A DNA stretch of 64,000 nt from Palsa-1447 sp964414785 (lineage in GTDB: Bacteria; Verrucomicrobiota; Verrucomicrobiia; Opitutales; Opitutaceae): positions 1 to 64,000 of the forward strand of contig CAYPXZ010000017.1 of NCBI GenBank assembly GCA_964414785.1. Direction: 5' to 3'. Of the stretch, positions 57,381 to 64,000 are shown one piece after another. A model generated the notes under the pieces. It saw nothing but the letters and a program-made list of their open reading frames with translations, was not told where the DNA came from and did no database searches. A program made the translations under genes and the position numbers. The stretch's first letter is position 1, and every line of letters begins with the position of its first letter.

Positions 57381-58739
57381 ATGTCCACCGGAAACGGCCA
57401 GCCACCCCCACCCCAGCCCGCGCCCTCGCAGGCCGCGGCCGCACAGACGACGACGATTAAGCCCACGGACCTGCGCGGGATCCTCCAGTACGTCCCGCGT
57501 TTCCAAGGCCAGATCTTCGTGATCGCGATCGACGGGTCGATCGTGGCGGACGAGAATTTCGGGAACCTCCTTGTCGACATCGCCGTCCTGCGAAGCCTCG
57601 GGATCAAGGTCGTCCTGGTGCACGGCGTCGGCCACCAGCTCCAGGAGCTCTCGGCCCTGCGCGGCATCCCCATCTCCAACAGCGACGGCACCGGTGTCAC
57701 GGACGCGGCGACGCTCGACCTTGCGATCCGCGCCTCGTCGCGCGTCTCGCATGTCATCCTCGAGGGCCTGACGGGCAGCTCGCTGAAGGCCGTCATCACG
57801 AACGCGGTGCGCGCGGTCCCGGTCGGCATCATCAAGGGCGTCGACCAGCAGCTGACCGGCAAGGTCGACAGGATCGACAAGGAGCTGATCAACGCCCTCA
57901 TCGAGCGCCAGGTGGTGCCGCTCGTCTCGCCCGTCGCCTTCGGGCCCGACGGCAAATCGCTGCGGGTCAACTCCGACCTCCTCGCCTCCGAGATGGCCGA
58001 GGCGCTCCACGCGACGAAGATCATCTACCTCGCGCCGAACGCGGGCCTCGAGATCGAGGGCGGCGTGACGCGCGAGATCTCGGTCGACGCCCTGCGCACC
58101 CTCCTCACCGAGCACCCCGAGAAGATCGCGGACTCGAGCAGGAGCAAGGTGACGCACGCCATACGCGCGATCGAGACGGGGACGCCGCGGGTCCACGTTG
58201 TCGACGGGCGCGTGTTCGACGGCCTCCTCAACGAGATCTTTTCCAACGAGGGCGTCGGCTCGCTCGTCTACGGCAACGACTACCAGCAGATCCGAAAGGC
58301 CACCCGGCGCGACGCACGGCTCCTGTACAACCTCACTAGAAACGCCGTCAGGCGCGAGGAGCTGATCCACCGCACGCAGCAGGCGATCGAGAAGAACATC
58401 GACCAGTTCTTCCTCTTCGAGGTGGACGAGGCCATCATCGCGTGCGTGACCCTGATGTTCTATCCCGACCAGCCGGAGACGGCCGAGGTGGGATCGCTCT
58501 ACGTGCTGCCGTTCTACCACAACCGGGGGATCGGCAAGAAGATGGTCGAATACGCCTGCCTGCAGGCCAAGGAGCGCGGGGCGAAGCGCATCATCGCGCT
58601 CTCGACGCAGAGCTTCGGGTTCTTCAGCAACGTGTGCGGGTTCGAGGAGAGCACGAAGGAGATCCTGCCCGAGGCCCGGCTCAAGCTCTACGAGGACAAC
58701 GGGCGCAACGCGCGCGTCCTGTCGAAGACGATCGCGTAA
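57381..58739 (+). CDS. argA: Amino-acid N-acetyltransferase (N-acetylglutamate synthase)
   Basis: 452 residues from the ATG at 57381. Residues 1-30 are a Pro/Gln/Ala-rich extension. The amino-acid kinase domain follows with FVIAIDGSIVADENFGNLLVDIAVLRSLGIKVVLVHGVGHQLQEL. A GNAT domain is near 300-445, with EVGSLYVLPFYHNRGIGKKMVEYACLQAKERGAKRIIALST carrying the Gln/Arg-x-x-Gly-x-Gly/Ala-type acetyl-CoA loop. This is the bifunctional-looking ArgA layout, in which the kinase domain binds arginine for feedback control. It makes N-acetylglutamate, the first arginine biosynthesis intermediate. Confidence 0.94.
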   Translation: MSTGNGQPPPPQPAPSQAAAAQTTTIKPTDLRGILQYVPRFQGQIFVIAIDGSIVADENFGNLLVDIAVLRSLGIKVVLVHGVGHQLQELSALRGIPISNSDGTGVTDAATLDLAIRASSRVSHVILEGLTGSSLKAVITNAVRAVPVGIIKGVDQQLTGKVDRIDKELINALIERQVVPLVSPVAFGPDGKSLRVNSDLLASEMAEALHATKIIYLAPNAGLEIEGGVTREISVDALRTLLTEHPEKIADSSRSKVTHAIRAIETGTPRVHVVDGRVFDGLLNEIFSNEGVGSLVYGNDYQQIRKATRRDARLLYNLTRNAVRREELIHRTQQAIEKNIDQFFLFEVDEAIIACVTLMFYPDQPETAEVGSLYVLPFYHNRGIGKKMVEYACLQAKERGAKRIIALSTQSFGFFSNVCGFEESTKEILPEARLKLYEDNGRNARVLSKTIA

Positions 58740-58788
58740 CTTTTCCCGCGGTTGGGCGTCTATGGTTTTGTATATCATACACAATACC

Positions 58789-59187
58789 ATGAATCCCTCC
58801 GACACCGTTTTCCCCTATGTGCGACACCTGCGGGCGGCGCTCCTGCCGGCGGCCCTCGCGGCCGCCTGCGCCCTCATGACGGGCTGCGTCGTCGCCGTGC
58901 GCCCGTACGGCCCGCCTCCCCCGCCCCCGCCGTCTGCTGAAGTCTACACCGAGCCCTCCGAGGTCGTCGTCGCGCAGGAGCCGCCCGCCCCCTACACCGA
59001 GGTGGTCGGCATCGCCCCCGGGCCGGGCTACTTCTGGGTCGGCGGCTACTGGCACTGGTACGGCAGCCGCTGGGTCTGGTACCGCGGCCACTACGCCCGC
59101 CCGCCGCACTCCGGCGCCGTCTGGATCGGCCCCCGCTACGTGAACCGGGGCGGTACCCGGGTCTACATCCGCGGGTATTGGCGCTAA
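58789..59187 (+). CDS. YXWGXW-repeat-type lipoprotein
   Basis: 132 residues from the ATG at 58789. The signal ends in a lipobox (ALMTGC, with Cys at residue 35) followed by a Pro-rich linker (YGPPPPPPPSAEVYTEPSE). The C-terminus has aromatic repeats GYFWVGGYWHWYGSRWVWYRGHYA, the YXWGXW pattern seen in small surface proteins. It lies about 50 bases after argA, and a strong terminator follows. A promoter-like AT-rich TTGTATATCATACACAATACC precedes the start. The function of these repeats is not established. Confidence 0.7.
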   Translation: MNPSDTVFPYVRHLRAALLPAALAAACALMTGCVVAVRPYGPPPPPPPSAEVYTEPSEVVVAQEPPAPYTEVVGIAPGPGYFWVGGYWHWYGSRWVWYRGHYARPPHSGAVWIGPRYVNRGGTRVYIRGYWR

Positions 59188-59205
59188 GCGCCTTCCGTCC
59201 TTCGA

Positions 59206-59249
59206 CGCCCGCCAGGCAACAACGGTGTTGCCACAGGCGGGCGTTTTTT
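59206..59249 (+). terminator. Rho-independent terminator with nested stem
   Basis: Stem CGCCCGCC (59206-59213) pairs with GGCGGGCG (59236-59243). Inside it, GGCAACA (59215-59221) pairs with TGTTGCC (59226-59232) around an ACGG loop. A run of six T follows (59244-59249). It ends the argA-lipoprotein transcript. A near copy lies at 60023-60066. Confidence 0.85.
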
Positions 59250-59337
59250 GCGCACTCGCGGGGGTAAACGCACAGCCATCAGGGCAGTCCCGGGATGCAA
59301 TCGGAAATGATTGACTTTCAGGCAATGTCTGACATCG

Positions 59338-59577
59338 ATGCATGACATGGCAAAAATGGTCACATCGCGCGATTTCGTAAGGAAGTTCTCAAGCTACAAG
59401 AAGCTTGTGGCCAACGGAAACGAGCTCGTCGTTGGGGACCGGAACGGACGGAGATTCATCTTTCGCTCGGAAGGGACCGGCCCGGCCCTCGGCAGCCAGC
59501 TGAACGACCTCTGCGGTTCGCTCCACACGGGCGTCCGGGTCAAGGATCTGAGCGGATTTGGGCGCAATCGGCCGTGA
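59338..59577 (+). CDS. Probable antitoxin of the PIN pair
   Basis: About 79 residues from the ATG at 59338; other ATGs at 59311, 59347 and 59356 are open. MVTSRDFVRKFSSYKKLVANGNELVVGDRNGRRFIFR is a short basic DNA-binding-like N-terminus of the Phd/AbrB type. The stop overlaps the toxin start (GTGA at 59574-59577). Family membership is uncertain, but the size, coupling and position mark it as the antitoxin. Confidence 0.6.
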   Translation: MHDMAKMVTSRDFVRKFSSYKKLVANGNELVVGDRNGRRFIFRSEGTGPALGSQLNDLCGSLHTGVRVKDLSGFGRNRP

Positions 59578-59969
59578 CCCTTATCGCCGACACCGGACTG
59601 CTCGTCGGGTTCCTGGACGCGTCCGACCAGTACCACGCATGGGCAAAGGAGCAATTCAACCTTATCCACGGCAGTCTCGTGACATGCGAGGCCGTCCTCG
59701 CCGAATCGGGGTATCTCGCACAAGGGTCCGGCCCGCGGCTGATGGAAATGGTGCGTCGGGGTGCCCTCCGCGTGGAGCACCTTCTCCCTTCCGAGGCGCA
59801 GTCTCTCGCCGCACTGATGGACATATATCCCAAGATGCAGCTGGCCGATGCATGCATCGTGCGTCTGAGTGAAATCTTACCCAAGGCCGTTGTGTACACG
59901 ACCGATAAGCGCGATTTCAGCGTGTATCGCCGCAGGGGCAAGGAAGCGATAAACACCATCACACCGTAG
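59574..59969 (+). CDS. PIN-domain ribonuclease toxin
   Basis: 131 residues starting with a GTG at 59574. The acidic residues of the PIN site are in LIADTGLLVGFLDASD, AVLAESGYL, LADACIVRLSE and VYTTDKRDFSVYR. The pattern is that of VapC-like toxins that cut RNA, and all acidic residues are kept. The module sits between two copies of a terminator-like hairpin, which marks it as possibly inserted. It is separate from the GNAT gene downstream. Confidence 0.85.
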   Translation: MTLIADTGLLVGFLDASDQYHAWAKEQFNLIHGSLVTCEAVLAESGYLAQGSGPRLMEMVRRGALRVEHLLPSEAQSLAALMDIYPKMQLADACIVRLSEILPKAVVYTTDKRDFSVYRRRGKEAINTITP

Positions 59970-60022
59970 AAGCGCCTGGGCGGCCCGCGCCGATATCGGG
60001 TCGTTGGAGAAGACCGGGGTCG

Positions 60023-60066
60023 CGCCCGCCGGGCAACAACGGTGTTGCTACAGGCGTGCGTTTCTT
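60023..60066 (+). repeat. Second copy of the terminator-like hairpin
   Basis: The sequence is a near copy of 59206-59249. The outer arm CGCCCGCC (60023-60030) faces GGCGTGCG with one changed base, and the inner stem GGCAACA-ACGG-TGTTGCT is changed by one base. The tail is TTTCTT, where the first copy has TTTTTT. Homology continues as TTGCGCA past both. The two copies are 817 bases apart and flank the PIN module. Confidence 0.75.
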
Positions 60067-60207
60067 GCGCAATCTCGGGCTCCTGCCTCTGAAGACCTGC
60101 GCCGTACCTGCCTAGGGAAAAGCCAGCCGCCCGGACCGACTGCCGAGAGCCGGGGGCATGTCCGCGCCCCCGCGGGGGGCGCAAGCGCAACGCCTAAGTC
60201 TTCCCTC

Positions 60208-60732
60208 ATGAACCCATCCCTTTCGATACGCGGCGGCGGGCTCCTCATGGTGCCCGCCACGCTCCACCTCGCCCGCATCGAGCGCCTGGACGGCATCGAT
60301 CTCGCCGCGGCCCTGAGCGCAAGGCCCCCCGGGACGTGGCCGCCGCCCCTGACCGACGACACCCTCGGCTACTGGGTCGGCCGCCTGGAGGCCGACCCCG
60401 GCCTCTTTCCATGGGCCAAGTGGTACGTGCTCCTTGAGACTGCCGGCGAGCCGGACCTGATCGGGGTCTTCGGCTTCATGGGCCGGCCCGAGGGCCGCCG
60501 GGTCGAGATCGGTTACTCTCTCGTCGAATCGCACCAGGGGCGCGGCCTGGGCACGCGCGCCGTGGGGCTTCTCCTCGACTGGAGCCGGGCGACGGGCGAG
60601 GTCGACACCGTGTGCGCGCACACGTTTCCGGAGCTCGCGGCGTCGATCCGCGTCCTCGAGAAGAACGGTTTCGCACTCGCCGGGCCAGGGAAGGAGCCCG
60701 GCACGATCCTCTACGAGAGGCGCCTGTCCTAG
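60208..60732 (+). CDS. GNAT-family N-acetyltransferase
   Basis: 174 residues from the ATG at 60208; an upstream frame extends to 60004 but crosses the hairpin copy. The acetyl-CoA signature is VEIGYSLVESHQGRGLGTRAVGLLLDW, with the Q-G-R-G-L-G-T loop. This pattern, with HTFPELAASIRVLEKNGFALAG, fits RimJ/RimL-type acetyltransferases. Acceptors are unknown. It is convergent with the RidA gene, and their stop regions overlap by four bases (60729-60732). Confidence 0.86.
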   Translation: MNPSLSIRGGGLLMVPATLHLARIERLDGIDLAAALSARPPGTWPPPLTDDTLGYWVGRLEADPGLFPWAKWYVLLETAGEPDLIGVFGFMGRPEGRRVEIGYSLVESHQGRGLGTRAVGLLLDWSRATGEVDTVCAHTFPELAASIRVLEKNGFALAGPGKEPGTILYERRLS

Positions 60733-61193
60733 TCGCGAACCTCCACGACGACCTGGATCTCCGCCGTCGCCCCCCGGGGAAGCCCGTTCACGGCGACGGC
60801 GGCCCGGGCGTGTCGGCCCGCGTCGCCGAACACCTTCACGAAAAGGTCGCTCGCCCCGTTGATGACCGCCGGGCTGTCCGCGAACCCGTCGACGGCGTTC
60901 ACGTAGCCGCTGACGAAGACGACCCGGGCCACCCTGTCCAGGGACCCGAGCGCCGCCTTGATGTTGGCCATCGTGTTCAGGGCGCAGGCCTCGGCCGCCT
61001 TGGCGCCCGTTTCAACCGACTGCTCGCGCCCGACCTGGCCCGTGTGGGTCAGCTTCCCCGCCAGCATGGGGAGCGTGCCCGCGCAGTACAGGAGGTTGCC
61101 CGTTTGGACACTCGGGACATAGCTGCCGGCCGCGGCCGGGGGCTGGGGAAGAAAAAGGCCTAGCTCGGCCAGCTTTGATTCGGGGTTGCTCAT
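60729..61193 (-). CDS. RidA/YjgF-family protein
   Basis: 154 residues from the ATG at 61191-61193. It is longer than the 130-residue RidA proteins and fits the YjgF-like subgroup of about 154. LPQPPAAAGSYVPSVQTGNLLYCAGTLPML, MANIKAALGSLDRVARVVFVSGYVN and the C-terminal NGLPRGATAEIQVVVEVRD are typical. The arginine in LPRGATAEIQ is the conserved pocket residue of enamine/imine deaminases. It may remove reactive enamines from PLP-enzyme reactions, which would suit the threonine dehydratase in this window, though they are far apart. Confidence 0.88.
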   Translation of the reverse strand: MSNPESKLAELGLFLPQPPAAAGSYVPSVQTGNLLYCAGTLPMLAGKLTHTGQVGREQSVETGAKAAEACALNTMANIKAALGSLDRVARVVFVSGYVNAVDGFADSPAVINGASDLFVKVFGDAGRHARAAVAVNGLPRGATAEIQVVVEVRD

Positions 61194-61209
61194 GGCGGGC
61201 AGTCTCGCT

Positions 61210-61231
61210 TGGCCGGGGCGGGATTTGAACC
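61210..61231 (-). other. Possible 3' fragment of a tRNA gene
   Basis: On the minus strand the sequence GGTTCAAATCC-CGCCCCGGCCA looks like the T-loop and 3' acceptor half of a tRNA. No matching 5' half is found within the next 80 bases on that strand, and the stem before TTCAAAT does not pair well. It may be a leftover of integration at a tRNA gene or chance similarity. Confidence 0.25.
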
Positions 61232-61288
61232 AAAAACTGTCGTTGCACGCGCGCGAGCAATACGCCACACACTGCCCTGCCCACGCGC

Positions 61289-62623
61289 ATGGTATCCCGC
61301 TTCTTCAAACTCGAAAACCGCGGCTCAACGCCCTTTCGGGAATTCCAGGCGGGACTGACGACCTTCGCGGCGATGGCCTACATCCTCGCGGTCAACCCGT
61401 CGATCCTGGCAAACACCGGGATGGACCACGGCGCCCTCGTCACGGTTACTGCCATCACGGCCGCCGTCGCGACGACGCTGATGGCGCTCTTCACCAACTA
61501 CCCGATCGCCATGGCGCCCGGTATGGGGATCAATGCCTTCTTCACGTTCACGATATGCCTGGCCGATGGCGTGCCGTGGAGCGAGGCGCTCGGGATGGTG
61601 TTCGTCAACGGCGTCATCTTCCTGTCGCTTTCGGTCACGGGGGTGCGCGAGAAGATCATCGCCTCGATCCCGCTCGGCCTGAAGATCGCCGTCACGTGCG
61701 GCGTCGGGCTGTTCATCGCCTTCATCGGGCTGAAGAACGGGGGCGTCATCGAGGGCAACGCGGCGACATTCGTGGGTCCGGGCGACTTCACGGCGGGGCC
61801 CGCGAAGCTCTGCCTGGCGGGGATCGTCCTGACGGCGCTCCTCGTCGCCCGGAAGGTGCCCGGCGCCATCGTCCTTGGGATCCTCGCGATCACGCTCATC
61901 GGCCTGTTCACCTCGAACGGTGCCGGCGGCCGGGTGACGGACCTCTCCGGGGGGATATTCTCCCTCCCCCATTCCGCCGCGCCCATCTTCCTGAAGCTCA
62001 CCTTTGGATTCCTGACGAGCTGGAGCAAGTTCCAGACGGCGATGCCGCTCATCTTCACCCTCCTTCTGGTCGACATGTTTGACAACATCGGGACCCTGAT
62101 CGGCGTCACGAAGCGCGCCGGGCTCCTGGGGGCCGACGGGCGCCTGCCAAACGCCGGCCGGGCCCTCCTGGCGGACTCGATCGCGACCATCCTCTCTGCC
62201 CTCTGCGGGACCTCGACCGTCGTCAGCTACATCGAGTCCGCCTCGGGAGTCGAGGCCGGCGGGCGCACGGGGCTGACGGCCCTGTGGGTCGCGTTCTTCA
62301 TGCTGACGGCCCTCTTCCTGACGCCCTTCATCCTCGCGATCCCGCCGTGTGCCACGGCGCCGGCCCTCGTCATCGTCGGGATCTTCATGATGCAGTCGGT
62401 GGTCGAGATCGACATGACCGAGTTCGAGACGGCGGCGCCCGCGGTCCTCACGATCTTCGCGATACCGCTCACGTTCAGCATCGCCAAGGGAATCGGGATC
62501 GGGCTAATCTGCTCGGTGCTCCTGAGCGTCGGCTTGGGGAAGGCGAGGCACGTGCCGCCGATAGGCTACGCGGTGGCGGCCATGTTCTTCCTTTCCTTCT
62601 TCAAGATCTGGCCCTTCCGGTGA
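61289..62623 (+). CDS. AzgA-family purine permease (hypoxanthine/guanine/adenine type)
   Basis: 444 residues with about 12 to 14 transmembrane helices. Family features are RGSTPFREFQAGLTTFAAMAYILAVNP at the start, MAPGMGINAFFTFTICL, VFVNGVIFLSLSVTGVRE, LLLVDMFDNIGTLIGVTKRAGLL and GTSTVVSYIESASGVEAGGRTGLT. These match the AzgA (NCS2-related) xanthine/uracil/vitamin C permease group in the inner membrane. The ABC permease gene starts 20 bases after its stop, but a functional link is not implied. It probably imports purine bases. Confidence 0.92.
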   Translation: MVSRFFKLENRGSTPFREFQAGLTTFAAMAYILAVNPSILANTGMDHGALVTVTAITAAVATTLMALFTNYPIAMAPGMGINAFFTFTICLADGVPWSEALGMVFVNGVIFLSLSVTGVREKIIASIPLGLKIAVTCGVGLFIAFIGLKNGGVIEGNAATFVGPGDFTAGPAKLCLAGIVLTALLVARKVPGAIVLGILAITLIGLFTSNGAGGRVTDLSGGIFSLPHSAAPIFLKLTFGFLTSWSKFQTAMPLIFTLLLVDMFDNIGTLIGVTKRAGLLGADGRLPNAGRALLADSIATILSALCGTSTVVSYIESASGVEAGGRTGLTALWVAFFMLTALFLTPFILAIPPCATAPALVIVGIFMMQSVVEIDMTEFETAAPAVLTIFAIPLTFSIAKGIGIGLICSVLLSVGLGKARHVPPIGYAVAAMFFLSFFKIWPFR

Positions 62624-62642
62624 CCGGCGGGGAGCCCCCTCC

Positions 62643-64000
62643 ATGTCTAGGACCACGGCCAGGCTCGTCTTCCTGCTAAGCGCCGCCTTCTTCGCGGCGT
62701 TCTTCGTCTGGCCGATCCTGCAGATCATCAAGGGCGGGTTCGTCGACGCCGACGGCCGGCTGACCTTCGCGTTCCTGCGGACGCTCCTTTCCGACCCGAT
62801 CTACCTCGGGGCGCTTCGCAACTCGTTCCTCCTGGCCTGCGCCGGCACGGCGATCGCCGTCCTGATTGCGCTCCCGCTCGCCTTCGTCTCCGACCGGTTC
62901 ATCTTTCCCCTGAAGGGCTTCCTCGGCTCGGTGGTCCTGATCCCGATGATCCTGCCGCCCTTCGTCGGGGCCATAGGGATCAAGCAGATCTTCGGTCAGT
63001 ACGGCGCCGTCAACGCGCTCGTGATCGCGCTCGGCCTGCGGCCGCACGGCTGGACCTTCGACTGGTTCGCGGCGAACCAGTTCTGGGGCGTCGCGATCGT
63101 CGAGGGGCTCTCCCTCTACCCGATCATCTACCTTAACGCCGTCGCCGCGCTGGCGAACATCGACCCCGCAATGGAGGAGGCCGCGCAGAACCTCGGATGC
63201 ACGGGGCTCCGGCGCTTCTGGAAGATCACGCTTCCCCTCATCCATCCCGGCCTCTTCGCCGGCGGGACGATCGTCTTCATCTGGGTGTTCACCGAGCTCG
63301 GCACCCCGCTCGTCTTCGACTACGCGCGGGTGACGAGCGTGCAAATTTTCTACGGCCTGAAGGACATCGGGGGCAACCCGTTCCCCTACACGCTCGTCGC
63401 CGTCATGCTCGTCAGCTCGATCCTTATCTACGCCGTCGGCAAGGGCGTCTTCGGGAGGGCGAGCTACGCCATGATGGCCAAGGCGACCTCGTCGGGCGGC
63501 GCCCGGACCCTCCCCCGGGGCCAGGCGTGGCTCTGCACGGCCCTTTTCCTCTGCGTGTCGTTCGTCGCCATCCTGCCGCACCTGGGCGTCGTCCTGATCG
63601 CCTCGACGAAGGACTGGTACGCGAGCGTCCTGCCCCACGGCTTCACGCTCGACAACTACAAGGCCGCGCTCGGTCACGAGCTGACCGTGCCGGCGATCGC
63701 CAACAGCCTGAAGTACGCGAGCATCTCCACCGTGATCGACGTCTTCCTCGGCGTCGCGATCGCCTACGTCGTCGTCCGCACGAAGCTCGCAGGCAGGCAC
63801 GTCCTCGACTTCATGGCGATGCTGCCCCTCGCCGTTCCGGGGATCGTGCTCGCGTTCGGCTACCTCGCGATGTCCCAGGAGGGACGCTTCTTCAGCTTCA
63901 TCAACCCGGTCAAGAACCCGACAGTGCTCCTCGTGATCGCGTATTCCATAAGGAGGCTCCCCTACGTCGTGCGCTCGGCCGCCGCCGGCTTCCAGCAGAC
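62643..64000 (+). CDS. ABC transporter permease, Fe3+-type fused double permease, C-terminus outside the window
   Basis: About 452 residues are visible from the ATG at 62643; the gene runs off the right edge. The first permease domain (residues 40-270) has the EAA loop EEAAQNLGCTGLRRFWKITLPLIHPGL, which contacts the ATPase. A second domain begins near residue 330 (VPAIANSLKYASISTVIDVFLGVAIAYVVV). Two fused permeases, one polypeptide, are typical of AfuB/FbpB-type ferric iron importers and some relatives for phosphonates or sulfate. The binding protein and ATPase are not in the window. Substrate is therefore tentative. Confidence 0.85.
   Translation, partial: MSRTTARLVFLLSAAFFAAFFVWPILQIIKGGFVDADGRLTFAFLRTLLSDPIYLGALRNSFLLACAGTAIAVLIALPLAFVSDRFIFPLKGFLGSVVLIPMILPPFVGAIGIKQIFGQYGAVNALVIALGLRPHGWTFDWFAANQFWGVAIVEGLSLYPIIYLNAVAALANIDPAMEEAAQNLGCTGLRRFWKITLPLIHPGLFAGGTIVFIWVFTELGTPLVFDYARVTSVQIFYGLKDIGGNPFPYTLVAVMLVSSILIYAVGKGVFGRASYAMMAKATSSGGARTLPRGQAWLCTALFLCVSFVAILPHLGVVLIASTKDWYASVLPHGFTLDNYKAALGHELTVPAIANSLKYASISTVIDVFLGVAIAYVVVRTKLAGRHVLDFMAMLPLAVPGIVLAFGYLAMSQEGRFFSFINPVKNPTVLLVIAYSIRRLPYVVRSAAAGFQQ

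Noticed and set aside
1..64000. CRISPR arrays, rRNA genes, complete tRNA genes and transposases
   Set aside because: I looked for regular direct repeats, rRNA-like stretches and DDE or serine/tyrosine recombinase motifs by eye and found none.

Overview
The window is high-GC, gene-dense DNA (four runs of 100 N mark scaffold gaps) that reads as an accessory-rich stretch of a Gram-negative chromosome. My best placement is Verrucomicrobiota, probably Opitutales. The reasons are a GH172/GH78 sugar-degradation repertoire, a propeller-type hybrid histidine kinase, a family-B DNA polymerase, a PagL-like outer-membrane enzyme, and several small secreted proteins of a style I associate with Opitutaceae. 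No rRNA, complete tRNA, CRISPR array or phage block was seen. The taxonomic call is inference; no marker gene here settles it.

Layout. 1-5.6 kb: the end of a CheX-like chemotaxis gene, a HipH/YjjJ-type kinase-toxin with TGAATAG repeats in its leader, and a minus-strand group (B12-binding radical SAM protein, PagL-like deacylase, secreted protein) behind a lipoprotein resembling a signal peptidase. 5.7-13.0 kb: a minus-strand sugar cluster (GH172 enzyme, RbsA/RbsC/RbsB-type ABC importer, fucose-isomerase-like enzyme), interrupted by a plus-strand yefM-yoeB toxin-antitoxin pair with a recognisable operator. 13.1-19.8 kb: a decayed antitoxin, a lipoprotein, a 938-residue membrane protein split by a spurious scaffold gap, and a TIR-TolB-TPR fusion. 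19.9-23.4 kb: mobile mystery proteins A/B (Fic), a second secreted signal-peptidase-like protein, a threonine dehydratase-like enzyme and a Phd/RelE pair. 23.5-26.1 kb: two amidohydrolases plus a Rieske ferredoxin in one operon. 26.1-31.6 kb: CheW and MCP, a sigma factor broken by a gap with a membrane partner, two secreted proteins (one an acid phosphatase), and a frameshifted PIN toxin with its antitoxin.

31.7-46.4 kb: GH78-like rhamnosidase, Ndk, SDR39U1, glycogen synthase and photolyase (overlapping), a response regulator that has lost half of its receiver, RNase R, a DUF5069-like protein, family-B DNA polymerase, a small membrane protein and a UGT-type glycosyltransferase. 46.4-64 kb: a CopG/RelE pair, a 1492-residue hybrid histidine kinase, a Tat-exported Gfo/Idh oxidoreductase, ClpS with its overlapping partner, ProRS, a TonB-C protein, ArgA, a YXWGXW-type lipoprotein, a PIN toxin-antitoxin module between two copies of a terminator-like hairpin, GNAT and RidA proteins, an AzgA purine permease and the start of an iron-type ABC permease.

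The main themes are carbohydrate uptake and cleavage, chemotaxis and signalling, and an unusually high load of toxin-antitoxin or Fic modules (eight loci in 64 kb, two of them visibly decaying).
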